64,000 nucleotides of DNA from Verrucomicrobium sp. GAS474. GTDB lineage: Bacteria; Verrucomicrobiota; Verrucomicrobiia; Methylacidiphilales; GAS474. Below the pieces are notes generated by a model, which saw only the letters and a list, made by a program, of their open reading frames with translations, was not told the DNA's origin and made no database searches. The stretch covers positions 2,108,001-2,172,000 of the forward strand of contig NZ_LT629781.1 in assembly GCF_900105685.1 (NCBI RefSeq), read 5' to 3'. A program made the translations under genes and the position numbers. Position 1 is the first letter of the stretch, and every line of letters begins with the position of its first letter. Below are positions 35,138 to 44,170 of this stretch, piece by piece.

Positions 35138-35156
35138 CGCCGCACGCTTCCCTCCC

Positions 35157-35194
35157 AAAAAGAAACCCGCCGAATGTTCGGCGGGTTTCTTTTT
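35157..35194. terminator. Bidirectional rho-independent terminator
   Basis: An 18-bp perfect stem: AAAAAGAAACCCGCCGAA (35157-35174) with its reverse complement at 35177-35194, around a 2-nt centre. It is GC-rich inside and has T-runs on both strands, so it ends both the haemagglutinin-type gene (+) and the SDR gene (-). Confidence 0.93.
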
Positions 35195-35218
35195 GCCCGG
35201 AGAGCGGGAGGGGGAGCC

Positions 35219-36067
35219 TTACTTTCGGTCCCGCGTATAGACCGGCGTGAGGGCGCAGTAGCCGACCCGCAGGAGGGCCAGGGGGACGCGGTGGAGGAGG
35301 AAGGAGAGGAACCGCATCAGGCCGCCGGGGACGAAGCGGGGCTTGCCCGCCAGGACCGTCCGCAACGATTCCCGCACCGCCTGGGCGGCGCTGATATGGA
35401 GGCGGCGGTGGAGCCAGTCGCACCGGGGCGGGGTGCTGGTGTCGCGCCGTTCGGCATGGAAGAACTCGGTCGGCACCGGGCCGGGGCAGATCGCCGTGAC
35501 GGTGATGCCGAGCGGGCGCAGCTCCCAGTAGAGGGCCTCGGAGAAGCTGTTCACGAAGGCCTTCGAGGCCGCGTAGAGGGCGCGGGACGGAAGGGGAAGG
35601 AATCCGGCGACGGAGCCGACGTTGACGATGGCCCCCCGCTTCCGTTCGACCATGCCGGGGAGGAGGTGGAGGGTGAGGCGGGTGAGGGCCTCGATGTTCA
35701 CGCGGAGGAGTTCCTCGGCGCGGCGGGCCGGGGTCAGCTCAAAGAGGCCCGAATCGCCGAGCCCGGCGTTGTTCAGCAGGAGATCGATCCGCGCCTCGGC
35801 GAGGCGGGGGAGAAGGGCGGAGACGGCGGCCGGATCGGAGAGATCGACGGGGAGGACCTCGACGGCGAGGCCGGGATGGGCCGTGGTCAGCGCGGCGGCG
35901 AGGGCCGCCAGCCGCTCCTCCCGGCGGGCGACGAGAAGGAGGCGGCCGCCGTCCCCGGGTGCGGTCTGGAGGAGCGGGGCGAGCTGACGCGCATACTCCT
36001 CGCCGAGCCCTGCCGAGGCACCGGTGACGAGGGCGGTCCAGCCGCGGAAGTCGTGCCGGGACATCAT
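35219..36067 (-). CDS. Short-chain dehydrogenase/reductase
   Basis: A 282-residue classical SDR. The cofactor motif TGASAGLG is at about 15-22, NNAG near 98, and the catalytic Ser...YAASK (NVGSVAGFLPLPSRALYAASK) follows. A PGPVPTEFF block is typical of reductases acting on lipophilic substrates. The C-terminus is hydrophobic (LMRFLSFLLHRVPLALLRVG), suggesting membrane association. Substrate unknown. It is 54 bp downstream of pyk on the same strand. Confidence 0.88.
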   Translation of the reverse strand: MMSRHDFRGWTALVTGASAGLGEEYARQLAPLLQTAPGDGGRLLLVARREERLAALAAALTTAHPGLAVEVLPVDLSDPAAVSALLPRLAEARIDLLLNNAGLGDSGLFELTPARRAEELLRVNIEALTRLTLHLLPGMVERKRGAIVNVGSVAGFLPLPSRALYAASKAFVNSFSEALYWELRPLGITVTAICPGPVPTEFFHAERRDTSTPPRCDWLHRRLHISAAQAVRESLRTVLAGKPRFVPGGLMRFLSFLLHRVPLALLRVGYCALTPVYTRDRK

Positions 36068-36121
36068 GAAAAGCCTTCGAAAATCTTTGCTGTTCCTTCC
36101 CTTTCGCCCCCTTTCGACGCC

Positions 36122-37528
36122 CTAGCGGACGTCGTGGAGGAGGACGGAGCTGACGAGTTCGTCGTCGAGGCGGATGTCGGAGATGAAGACGACCTTGTCG
36201 CCGCTCTTCAGGAGGCCCTTGTCGCGGAGGAACTTCTCGGCGCGGACGACGGTCTCGTTCGGCGACTGCGGGAAGGGGAGGACGAAGGCGCGGACGCCGT
36301 AGTTCAGGGTCAGCCGGGTGCAGAGCGCCTCCTCTTCGGAGAAGGCGTAGATGAGGGACTTCTTCGGGCGGAGGGCGGCGGTGACCTCGGCGAAGTGGCC
36401 GGTCCGGGTGAAGACGCAGATGGCGGCCGCGTTTGCGCGGTCGGCGAGATCGACCGCAGAGCGGACGACGAACTCGCGGTCGCTCTTCAGGACGATGGTC
36501 CCCTGGTGTTCCGAGGTGCCGCTCTCCTCGATCCGTTTGGCGATCCGGTCGAGGGTCTGGACCGACTCGATGGGGTAGGCGCCGACGGTGGTCTCGCCGG
36601 AGAGCATGATGCAGTCGGCCTGCTCGAAGACGGCGTTGGCGACGTCGGTGATCTCGGCGCGGGTCGGGATCGGATTCTGGATCATGCTTTCGAGCATGTG
36701 GGTGGCGACGATGACGGCGGTCTTCTCCCGGATGCAGGTCCGGACGATGCGGCGCTGGATGATGGGGAGATCCTCGAAGGGGCACTCGATGCCGAGGTCG
36801 CCGCGGGCGACCATCACGCCGTCGGCCTCGGCGATGATCTCGTCGAGGTTCTTCACGGCCTGCTGGTCCTCGATCTTGGCGACGGCCTTGATGTGGGAGG
36901 CGTTCTTCTCGGCGAGGAGCTTGCGGAGGGTGCGGATGTCGTTCGCCTCGCGGACGAAGGAGAGGGCGACGTAGTCGATCCCGCACTCGATGCCGAGGAG
37001 GATGTCGGCGATGTCCTTCTCGGTGAGGGCGGGGAGGTTGACCTTCACGCCGGGAAGATTGATGTGGCGGCGGCTGCCCATGACACCCTCGGTGAGGACT
37101 TCGCAGACGAGGTGGTTCTTCTCCTTCTCGAGGACCTTCATGCGGATGACGCCGCTGTCGACGAGGATGACGTCGCCGACGGCGATGTCGTCGACCATGT
37201 CGTTATAGTTCACGTCGACGGAATACTCTTCCTCGCGCTTCGCGCCGCGGACGGTGAAGGTGAACTTGTCGCCCGCCTTCAGGTTGAGCTTGTTCGGGAG
37301 GTCGCCGGTGCGGATCTCGGGCCCCTGGGTATCGAGGAGGAGGCCGACGTGGAGGTTCAGTTCCTTGCTGATGGCGCGGATCGAGGTGCAGAGATTGCGG
37401 ACCCAATCATGCTTCGCATGGGACATGTTCAGCCGGAAGATATTGACCCCGGCGAGCATCATTTCCTTGAGGCGTTCGGGGGATTCGGAGACAGGGCCGA
37501 GGGTGGCGATGATTTTGGTGCGGCGCAT
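36122..37528 (-). CDS. pyk: Pyruvate kinase
   Basis: A 468-residue glycolytic enzyme making pyruvate and ATP from phosphoenolpyruvate. Start MRRTKIIATLGPVSESPE is canonical; LRLNMSHA-like FRLNMSHA, DTQGPEIRTG, IAKIEDQQAVKN-type AKIEDQQAVKN, the metal-binding MVARGDLGIE and MLSGETTVGAYP are visible. The B domain and a complete C-terminal allosteric-type domain are present. No neighbouring glycolytic gene. The upstream 505-bp gap contains repeat copy B. Confidence 0.96.
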   Translation of the reverse strand: MRRTKIIATLGPVSESPERLKEMMLAGVNIFRLNMSHAKHDWVRNLCTSIRAISKELNLHVGLLLDTQGPEIRTGDLPNKLNLKAGDKFTFTVRGAKREEEYSVDVNYNDMVDDIAVGDVILVDSGVIRMKVLEKEKNHLVCEVLTEGVMGSRRHINLPGVKVNLPALTEKDIADILLGIECGIDYVALSFVREANDIRTLRKLLAEKNASHIKAVAKIEDQQAVKNLDEIIAEADGVMVARGDLGIECPFEDLPIIQRRIVRTCIREKTAVIVATHMLESMIQNPIPTRAEITDVANAVFEQADCIMLSGETTVGAYPIESVQTLDRIAKRIEESGTSEHQGTIVLKSDREFVVRSAVDLADRANAAAICVFTRTGHFAEVTAALRPKKSLIYAFSEEEALCTRLTLNYGVRAFVLPFPQSPNETVVRAEKFLRDKGLLKSGDKVVFISDIRLDDELVSSVLLHDVR

Positions 37529-37733
37529 GGGAGGGGTCGTTAAATTAGGGTGGAAAAGCGATATGAAATCGGAATGTACGGACCTTTAAATAGCTAGAGC
37601 AATTTCGAGGCCGGACAAGCATTTCCGAAGTGATTTTCGGTGTCATTAGGGGAAAGGAAACGCTTGGGAAAGAGATCGATGGGAGAGGGGCGCATGGGAG
37701 AAAAGCGCGTCCTTTGCGCCGTCTTCCCGGAGT
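37529..37733. other. pyk upstream region, no gene seen
   Basis: About 205 bp between the pyk start and repeat copy B. The pyk-proximal 60 bp are AT-rich (TTTAAATAGCTAG) and probably carry the pyk promoter, but no convincing -35/-10 pair was found. No convincing open reading frame is present: the short frames here run into repeat DNA. Confidence 0.5.
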
Positions 37734-38016
37734 GCCCTTCGGGACTGGCGCGGTCAACCCTGTACAGCTGGGGGCGATCCCAAGAGGGGCTTTGCCCCTC
37801 CTGGAACTTGTCTCCCGACCCTGCCAGTTAGTTTCCCCTTTACGAGGTATTGCGCTATCGCGCAGGCAGTCCCCCTCTGAGGGCTTGAACTAGGCGGACG
37901 CGCTTTGGCGGCGCCTCGTCTCCGAACTGGATTAAAATCGGATGGTTCCGGTACGCCCGAGGGTACGGATTGCGGGGGGAGACGGGGCCAATACGCCCAG
38001 ACTCCTATTGGGAGAG
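37734..38016 (+). repeat. Intergenic repeat family, copy B (long form)
   Basis: A 283-bp unit between pyk and aspS, same orientation as copies A, C and D. It has the hairpin GAGGGGC-ttt-GCCCCTC and a ~60-bp insert shared almost identically with copy C, which itself contains CTGCC...GGCAG around GCGC-TATC-GCGC. The right hairpin CCAATA...TATTGG ends 17 bp from the aspS stop. It lacks the ACCCGCTTTATAG block of the other copies. Confidence 0.85.
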
Positions 38017-38033
38017 GTGCGCTGGCGGGGGGG

Positions 38034-39824
38034 CTAAACCTTCGTGTTGATATGCAGTTCCCGTAGCTGCCTTGCCTCGACCTTCGCGGGGGACTGGGTC
38101 ATGAGATCGGCTCCGCGGTTGTTCTTCGGGAAGGCGATGACGTCGCGGATGGTCTCGGCCCCGGCGACGAGCATGACGAGGCGGTCGAGGCCGAGGGCGA
38201 GGCCGCCGTGGGGCGGCGCGCCGAAGCGGAAGGCCTTCAGGATGTGGCCGAACATGCTCTGCTGGGTCTCCTCGTCGACGCCGAGGATGGTGAACATCTT
38301 CGACTGGAGGTCGGCCTCGTGGATCCGGATGCTGCCGCCGCCGACTTCGACGCCGTTCAGGACGAGGTCGTAGGCCTCGGCGCGGATCTTGCCGTAGTTG
38401 GCCGGATCGTCGAGAAGGGCGAGGTCTTCGGCCTTCGGGCGGGTGAAGGGATGGTGGACGGCGTTCCACTTGCTCTCCTCGGCGTTGAACTGGAGGAGGG
38501 GGAAGTCGACGACCCAGAGGAAGTTCAGGGCGTCGATGTCGTCGACGAGCTTCAGGATCTCGGCGACGCGGAGGCGGATGCGTCCGAGGACCTCGACGAC
38601 GGTCTCCCACTTGTCGGCGCCGAAGAGGATGAGGTCGCCCTCCTCGATCTCGAGGCGCTCGGTGAGGGCCTTCTTCTCGGCCTCGCTGAAGAACTTCACG
38701 ATGGGCGACTTCCACTCGCCGCCCTCGACCTTGATGAAGGCGAGGCCCTTCGCGCCGTACTGCTGGGCGGTCTTGGTGAGGTCCTCGATCTGGCCGGTGG
38801 TGATCGAGGCGAATTTCTTCGCGTTGATCGCCTTGATGACGCTCCCGTTCGCCGCGTTGTCGGCGGCGGCGCGGAAGACCTTGAACTGGCTCTCGGCAAA
38901 GACGTCGGTCAGCTCGACGAGGCGGAGGCCGAAGCGGACGTCGGGCTTGTCGCTGCCGTAGGCGTTCATCGCGTTGGCCCAGGTCATGCGGGGGAAGGGG
39001 GTCTTGATGTCGATCCCCTTCGCTTCCTTGAAAATGGCGTGCATCAGGCCTTCGAGCCAGGCGTAGAGGTCCTCCGTGGTGACGAAGGAGGCCTCGAGGT
39101 CGACCTGGGTGAACTCGGGCTGGCGATCGGCGCGGAGGTCCTCGTCGCGGAAGCAGCGGGCGATCTGGAAGTAGCGCTCGAGCCCGGCGACCATCAGCAG
39201 CTGCTTGTACTGCTGCGGGGCCTGGGGGAGGGCGTAGAAGCTGCCGGGGGCGAGGCGGCTGGGGACGAGGAAGTCCCGCGCGCCCTCGGGGGTGCTCTTC
39301 GAGAGGATGGGGGTCTCGACCTCGATGAAGCCGAGCTTGTCGAGGCCGTCGCGGAGGACCTTCGTGATCCGGTGCCGGAGGCGGATGTTGTTGAAGAGGG
39401 CCGGGCGGCGGAGGTCGAGGTAGCGGTGGGAGAGGAGGAGGTCCTCGTTCTCGACGCTGCCGTCGAGGGGGAAGGGCGGGGTGAGGGAGGCGTTGAGGAC
39501 GTCGAGCTGGGAGGCGACGATCTCGATCTCGCCGGTCGGGAGGTTCTTGTTCTCGGTGCCGGTGAGGCGGGCGACGACCTTGCCGGTGACGCGGATGACG
39601 AATTCGTCGCGGAGAGTGTGGGCGAGGTCGGCGACGGCCTTGTTCGTCTCCGGGTTGAAGACGATCTGGGTGAGGCCCTCGCGGTCGCGGAGATCGATGA
39701 AGATGACGCCGCCGTGGTCGCGGCGCGACTTGACCCAGCCGGAGAGGGTGACGGTCTGGCCGATGTCGGCGGCGCGGAGTTCGTGGCAGAGGTGGGTGCG
39801 GTAGACGGGGACGGTGTTCGGCAT
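38034..39824 (-). CDS. aspS: Aspartyl-tRNA synthetase
   Basis: A 596-residue class II synthetase. An N-terminal OB-fold anticodon domain (about 1-130, LSGWVKSRRDHGGVIFIDLRDREG) is followed by motif 2 (FRDEDLRADRQPEFTQVDLE), the bacterial-specific GAD insert (about 300-415) and motif 3 (GLALGLDRLVML). The bacterial-length insert indicates AspRS rather than the archaeal type; whether it is discriminating or not cannot be told. The first codon is 13 nt from the end of hisS, so hisS-aspS form an operon, as in many bacteria. Confidence 0.96.
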   Translation of the reverse strand: MPNTVPVYRTHLCHELRAADIGQTVTLSGWVKSRRDHGGVIFIDLRDREGLTQIVFNPETNKAVADLAHTLRDEFVIRVTGKVVARLTGTENKNLPTGEIEIVASQLDVLNASLTPPFPLDGSVENEDLLLSHRYLDLRRPALFNNIRLRHRITKVLRDGLDKLGFIEVETPILSKSTPEGARDFLVPSRLAPGSFYALPQAPQQYKQLLMVAGLERYFQIARCFRDEDLRADRQPEFTQVDLEASFVTTEDLYAWLEGLMHAIFKEAKGIDIKTPFPRMTWANAMNAYGSDKPDVRFGLRLVELTDVFAESQFKVFRAAADNAANGSVIKAINAKKFASITTGQIEDLTKTAQQYGAKGLAFIKVEGGEWKSPIVKFFSEAEKKALTERLEIEEGDLILFGADKWETVVEVLGRIRLRVAEILKLVDDIDALNFLWVVDFPLLQFNAEESKWNAVHHPFTRPKAEDLALLDDPANYGKIRAEAYDLVLNGVEVGGGSIRIHEADLQSKMFTILGVDEETQQSMFGHILKAFRFGAPPHGGLALGLDRLVMLVAGAETIRDVIAFPKNNRGADLMTQSPAKVEARQLRELHINTKV

Positions 39825-39840
39825 GGCGATGGGGATGGAA

Positions 39841-41112
39841 TTAGGAGAGTTGGGAAATCAGGTCGGAAAGGGAAACTTCGCGCTGGGTGCGGTCGGCGAG
39901 GGTCTTCAGCTCGACGAGGTTGTTTTCGAGCTTCGCGTCGGCGATGACGGCCCAGCGGGCGCGGCGGCCTTCGGCGTTCTCGAACTGCTTCTTCATCTTC
40001 GTCGGGACGAGGGGATAGTCGACGGCGTGGCCCGCCTCGCGGAGGGTCTGGACGACGCCGAGCGCCCGGGCGCGGTAGGCCTCGTCGGGGATGACGACGT
40101 AGGCGTCGATCTCCGGGGGGAGGTCCTCGGTCTTGAGGAGGCCCTTCGCCTTCAGGAGGTCGCCGAGGACGACGTCGCCCATGCCGAAGCCGGCGGCGGG
40201 GAGGGATTCGTTGCCGAGTTTCTCCAGCAGGTCGTCATACCGGCCGCCGCCCGCGATGGCGCGGTGCTGCCCGGCGCGGTCGAAGGCCTCGAAGACGATG
40301 CCGGTGTAGTAGGCGAGGCCGCGGACGATGCGGAAATCGACCCGGGCGTAGCCGTCGAGGCCCCGGGCCTTCAATCCGGCGAGGACGAGGTCGAGGCGTT
40401 CCCACGGGGCACCGTTTTCAAGGACCTGGTAGACGGCGTCGGTCAACCCAAGGGGGTCGAGGCGTCCGGCGATCTTCTCGCGCGGCTCGCGCTCCGATTT
40501 GTCGATGGCCTGGAAGACCTCGTACCACTGGGCTTCGGGGACGTTCTTTTCCTTCAGGAAGTGGGTCCAGAACTGGCGATCGCTGAGGCGGACGACGAAG
40601 TCTTCCGCCGTCAGGCCGAGGTTGCGGAGCTGGTCGACGAGGAGGGCGATGAGCTCGATGTCGGCCTCGATCCCGGCCTCGCCGACGAGGTCGCAATTGA
40701 GCTGGAAGTGCTCGCGGAGGCGGCCTTTCTGGGCGCGCTCGTAGCGGAAGACCTGGGGGACGGAGAACCACTTCAGCGGCTTGCGGAACTGCTGGTGCTT
40801 CGCGGCGACCATCCGGGCCAGGGTGGGGGTCATCTCGGCGCGGAGGGAGACGGGGCGGTCGCCCTTGTCGACGAAGTTGTAAAGCTGGCCGACGAGCTCG
40901 TCGCCCGACTTCTTCTGGTAAAGCTCGAGCGATTCGAGCGGGGGGCCGTCGTATTCGACGAAGCCGTAGGTGCGGGCCGTGCGCCGCCACGAGGAGACGA
41001 TCTGGTGGCGGAAGGCGTAATCCTCGGGATAGAAGTCCCGAAAGCCGGGGAGCGATTGCACGGTCTGGAAAGGGGAGGGGGTGAAGAGGCGGAGAACGAA
41101 TAAGGGGGGCAT
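39841..41112 (-). CDS. hisS: Histidyl-tRNA synthetase
   Basis: A 423-residue class II synthetase. Family blocks are LPGFRDFYPEDYAFR near residue 21, motif 2-like LRAEMTPTLARMVA, the histidine-A motif RGLAYYTGIVFEAFD, GGGRYDDLLE, and GFGMGDVVLGDLL. The C-terminal anticodon-binding domain is present. Residues 1-18 precede the family start, so a slightly later start is possible. It sits 16 bp upstream of aspS. Confidence 0.93.
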   Translation of the reverse strand: MPPLFVLRLFTPSPFQTVQSLPGFRDFYPEDYAFRHQIVSSWRRTARTYGFVEYDGPPLESLELYQKKSGDELVGQLYNFVDKGDRPVSLRAEMTPTLARMVAAKHQQFRKPLKWFSVPQVFRYERAQKGRLREHFQLNCDLVGEAGIEADIELIALLVDQLRNLGLTAEDFVVRLSDRQFWTHFLKEKNVPEAQWYEVFQAIDKSEREPREKIAGRLDPLGLTDAVYQVLENGAPWERLDLVLAGLKARGLDGYARVDFRIVRGLAYYTGIVFEAFDRAGQHRAIAGGGRYDDLLEKLGNESLPAAGFGMGDVVLGDLLKAKGLLKTEDLPPEIDAYVVIPDEAYRARALGVVQTLREAGHAVDYPLVPTKMKKQFENAEGRRARWAVIADAKLENNLVELKTLADRTQREVSLSDLISQLS

Positions 41113-41195
41113 GAGCGCCCCCCTTAATATCGTCTACTCGCCTCGTATACTATACTTGAGGGAGTCGGGAGGGAGGCGAGCCCCCCTCCATTTCG

Positions 41196-41510
41196 CTACG
41201 GCTGGGCGGCGAGGGTCTCCGTGAGCTTGGAGAGCATCGCCTTCAGTTCCTTGCCGGGCTTGAACTTGATCACGGCGCGGGGGGGGATGACGATGTCCTT
41301 CTCGGGCTTGTTCGGGTTGCGGCCGACGCGGGCCTTCCGCATCTTCACCTCGAAGACCCCGAAGTTGCGGAGTTCGATGGTCTGACCCTTGGCCATGCTC
41401 TCCGCGAAGGAGTCGAGGAGTTTCTGGACGACTTTCATCACGTCCTGCTGGACGAGGCCGGTCTCGTCACTGATTCGCACTACTAAGTCTCTCTTGGTCA
41501 GGTTGCTCAT
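41196..41510 (-). CDS. HU/IHF-family DNA-binding protein
   Basis: A 104-residue nucleoid protein with NLTKRDLVVRISDETGL at the N-terminus, the beta-arm region VKMRKARVGRNPNKP (conserved GRNP) and KFKPGKELKA. The start was put at ATG (MSNLTKRD); an in-frame TTG lies two codons upstream. It bends DNA and helps organise the chromosome. The 83-bp gap to hisS contains no obvious terminator. Confidence 0.9.
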   Translation of the reverse strand: MSNLTKRDLVVRISDETGLVQQDVMKVVQKLLDSFAESMAKGQTIELRNFGVFEVKMRKARVGRNPNKPEKDIVIPPRAVIKFKPGKELKAMLSKLTETLAAQP

Positions 41511-41668
41511 GGTCAAATGGTTATGAACCGCCTATACAGTCCGATCCGGGAGGGGATTGCAAGTTATAAATGTTTTCCCCGGGGTGTTTTCTTGATTTAC
41601 AACCGATCCAAACTGATTTTATCGCGGAATTGACAAAAAAGCCCCCATCCCGGATCGTTACACCTTTA

Positions 41669-42409
41669 ATGGACACCACGACTTCCTCTCCTCACGCCGC
41701 ACCCGCCTACAAGCGCATTCTACTGAAACTGAGCGGAGAAGTCCTTGCGGGAGAAAAGGATGTGATCGACCGGGCGGTGGCCCTCCAGATCGCCCGGCAG
41801 ATCGCCGCCATTCATAATTTGGGCATCGAGGTCGCCATCGTCATCGGGGGCGGCAACATCTGGCGCGGCCTCACCTCCTCCCAGGCCGGGATGGACCGGA
41901 CGACGGCCGATTACATGGGGATGCTCGCCACGATCATCAACGGCCTCGGCCTCCAGGACGCCCTGGGCCACGTCGGCATCTCGACCCGCGTCCAGACCGC
42001 CATCGAGATCAAGAACGTCGCCGAGCCCTTCATCCGGGGCCGGGCGATCCGCCACCTGGAGAAGGGGCGCGTCGTCATCTTCGTCGCCGGGACGGGCAAT
42101 CCCTTCTTCTCCACCGACACGGCGGCGGCCCTCCGCGCCAGCGAGATCGGGGCCGAGGTGATCCTGAAGGCGACGAAGGTCGACGGCATCTACGATTCCG
42201 ACCCGAAGAAGAACCCCGACGCGAAGCGTTACGACAAGATCACCTATATCGAGGCCCTGCGGAACCGCCTCGCGGTGATGGACTCGACGGCTTTCTCCCT
42301 CTGCATGGACAACAAGGTCCCGATCATCGTCTTCGACATGTTCCGCGAGGAGAACCTCCACGACGTCGTCATGGGGAAGCGGGTCGGGACGCTGGTCAGC
42401 GACAAGTAA
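41669..42409 (+). CDS. pyrH: UMP kinase
   Basis: A 246-residue amino-acid-kinase-fold enzyme making UDP from UMP. The start gives the family N-terminus [15 protein letters not shown] after a 12-residue extension; the frame continues upstream but has no similarity. Motifs are [59 protein letters not shown] in separate blocks, and [13 protein letters not shown]. It leads the run pyrH-nadC-rhomboid-thrB, and is divergent from the HU-like gene. Confidence 0.95.
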   Translation: MDTTTSSPHAAPAYKRILLKLSGEVLAGEKDVIDRAVALQIARQIAAIHNLGIEVAIVIGGGNIWRGLTSSQAGMDRTTADYMGMLATIINGLGLQDALGHVGISTRVQTAIEIKNVAEPFIRGRAIRHLEKGRVVIFVAGTGNPFFSTDTAAALRASEIGAEVILKATKVDGIYDSDPKKNPDAKRYDKITYIEALRNRLAVMDSTAFSLCMDNKVPIIVFDMFREENLHDVVMGKRVGTLVSDK

Positions 42410-42430
42410 GGGCGGGGCTTCCGCTTTAGG

Positions 42431-42439
42431 TGTTATATT
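42431..42439 (+). promoter_or_regulatory. Extended -10 element just before nadC
   Basis: TGTTATATT matches the extended -10 pattern TGnTATAAT at eight of nine places. It ends 5 bp before the nadC ATG. There is no good -35 and no Shine-Dalgarno sequence in front of the ATG. It may be an internal promoter giving a leaderless nadC message. Confidence 0.35.
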
Positions 42440-42444
42440 AGGGC

Positions 42445-43383
42445 ATGGCCTCCTTTCCTCCTCCCGCCCCTGCGCCCGAGGTCGTCCGGGAGGCGGTCCA
42501 TCGCGCGTTGACCGAGGACATCGGGCCGGGGGACATCACCTCGGCGGTCTTCATCCCCCTTTCGGCCCGGGCCTCGGCCCGGATCTTCTGCAAGGAGCCG
42601 TGCGTCCTCGCGGGGCTCCCCGTGGCGGAGCAGGTCTTCGCCTCGATGGAATCGGTCTCCCCCCTCGCGGTGGCGACGAACGTGGCCGACGGGGACCGGC
42701 TGGAGAAGGGGGCGACGGTCCTCCTCGTCGAGGGCTCCCTCCGGGCGATCCTGACGGCGGAACGGGCCGCGCTGAATTACCTCCAGCATCTCTCCGGCGT
42801 CGCGACGATGACCCGCGCCTTCGCCGACGCGGTGAGCCTGGCCGGGGGCAAGGCCCGCATCCTCGACACCCGCAAGACGACGCCCGGCCTCCGCGTGCTG
42901 GAGAAGTACGCCGTGGCCTGCGGCGGCGGCCTCAATCACCGGATGGGGCTCCACGACCAGTTCCTCGTGAAGGACAACCACCTCGTCTGGTGGAGCGGCG
43001 GGACGGTCGAGAGCGGCGGCGGCGCCCACGGCGCCTCCCTCCCGAGGGAAAAGCTGGCCGAGGCGATCGCGGCGGCCCGCGCCCACGCCCCGGCGGCGCT
43101 CCTCGAGTTCGAGGCCGACACGCTGGAGCAGGTGGCGGTCCTGGCCGACCTCGGCGTCGACCGGATCCTCCTCGACAACATGACGAACGAGACGATGGCG
43201 GAGGCCGTTGCCCTCGTCGCCGGGCGGTGCCCGCTCGAGGCGTCGGGGAACATGACGCTGGAGCGGATTCCCGGCGTGGCGAAGACGGGGGTCGATTTCA
43301 TCTCGGTGGGGGCGCTGACCCACAGCGCGCCGTCGATCGACTTCTCGCTGGAGGTCATGGGGTCGCTTCCCGATCTCGGTTAA
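42445..43383 (+). CDS. nadC: Nicotinate-nucleotide pyrophosphorylase (carboxylating)
   Basis: A 312-residue enzyme that joins quinolinate with PRPP to nicotinate mononucleotide in de novo NAD synthesis. Blocks are LTEDIGPGDITSAVF, ERAALNYLQHLSGVATMTRAFAD, LDTRKTTPGLRVLEKYAV, GGGLNHRMGLHDQFLVKDNH, EASGNMTLERI and ISVGALTHSAPSIDFSLEV. No nadA or nadB is nearby. It starts 35 bp after pyrH and 13 bp before the rhomboid gene. Confidence 0.95.
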   Translation: MASFPPPAPAPEVVREAVHRALTEDIGPGDITSAVFIPLSARASARIFCKEPCVLAGLPVAEQVFASMESVSPLAVATNVADGDRLEKGATVLLVEGSLRAILTAERAALNYLQHLSGVATMTRAFADAVSLAGGKARILDTRKTTPGLRVLEKYAVACGGGLNHRMGLHDQFLVKDNHLVWWSGGTVESGGGAHGASLPREKLAEAIAAARAHAPAALLEFEADTLEQVAVLADLGVDRILLDNMTNETMAEAVALVAGRCPLEASGNMTLERIPGVAKTGVDFISVGALTHSAPSIDFSLEVMGSLPDLG

Positions 43384-43396
43384 AGAAGAGGATCCG

Positions 43397-44158
43397 ATGG
43401 CGACCCGACCGATTTCGCTCACCCGGCTCCTCATTTGGAGCCTCATCGCCGTTTTCCTCCTCCAGCTCTTCCAGGCGGGGCACGGGATTCCCTCGGCGTT
43501 CGATCTCCGCTTCGGCCTCTCCGATCGCTCCCTCGGCGCGGGGCGGTGGTGGACGCTGCTGACTTACGGCTGGCTCCACGCCGAAGGCGGGTTGCCGCTC
43601 CACCTGGTCTGGAATCTTCTGTGGTTGAATCTCCTCGGCCCGACGGTCGAGGCGGCGTTCGGGAAGGCGCGGTTCGTCGGCCTCTACCTCGCCTCGGTCC
43701 TCGCCTCGGCGGTGGTGTGGCGGCTTTGCTCCTTCGGGGCCGGAGCCGACGGCCTCCTGATGGGGGCGAGCGGGGCGATCTTCGGCCTCATGGCGGCCTA
43801 CTCCCGCATCGAGGTCGGCGGGGTGCGCGGCTTCGTGCGGCTCGGCGTCGGTTTCTTCTTCCGCGTGGCGGTCGGGTTCGAGATCGCCTCCATTCTCTTC
43901 GGCTGGATGCCGGAGACGGCCCATTGGGCCCACTTGGGCGGGGCCTTCGGCGGCTGGTGGTTTGCGCGGGTCTTCGGCCCGGAGCAGGCCGCGGCCCCGT
44001 CTTCGTCCCAGGGGGCGACTTTCCGGGAAGCGCCCCGCCCCCAGGCCGCGCCGCGGCGAGAGACGGAGGCCGAGGCCGGGGACGAGAAGGAAATCCCCGC
44101 CGACGAGAGCTATTTTTCCAACTATAATTCGACTCCCCAACCGCCCGAAGGGCGCTAA
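43397..44158 (+). CDS. Rhomboid-family intramembrane serine protease
   Basis: A 253-residue protein with about six membrane helices in the first 195 residues and a disordered charged tail. The nucleophile is Ser125 in MGASGAIFG (GxSG) and the partner is His179 in HWAHLGGAFGGWWFA, the expected catalytic dyad. The N-terminal half includes WWTLLTYGWLHAEGGLPLHLVWN, a typical rhomboid L1/TM2 pattern. The substrate cannot be predicted. It lies 13 bp after nadC and 12 bp before thrB. Confidence 0.9.
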   Translation: MATRPISLTRLLIWSLIAVFLLQLFQAGHGIPSAFDLRFGLSDRSLGAGRWWTLLTYGWLHAEGGLPLHLVWNLLWLNLLGPTVEAAFGKARFVGLYLASVLASAVVWRLCSFGAGADGLLMGASGAIFGLMAAYSRIEVGGVRGFVRLGVGFFFRVAVGFEIASILFGWMPETAHWAHLGGAFGGWWFARVFGPEQAAAPSSSQGATFREAPRPQAAPRRETEAEAGDEKEIPADESYFSNYNSTPQPPEGR

Positions 44159-44170
44159 CCTTTTTCCCTT

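Noticed and set aside
28763-35158. A continuous ~2131-codon open frame antisense to the haemagglutinin-type gene
   Set aside because: It mirrors the sense gene almost exactly and has low-complexity Arg/Asp/Gly/Ala composition typical of the reverse strand of GC-rich Gly/Thr/Ser codons. It has no promoter, no domain and no independent start context.
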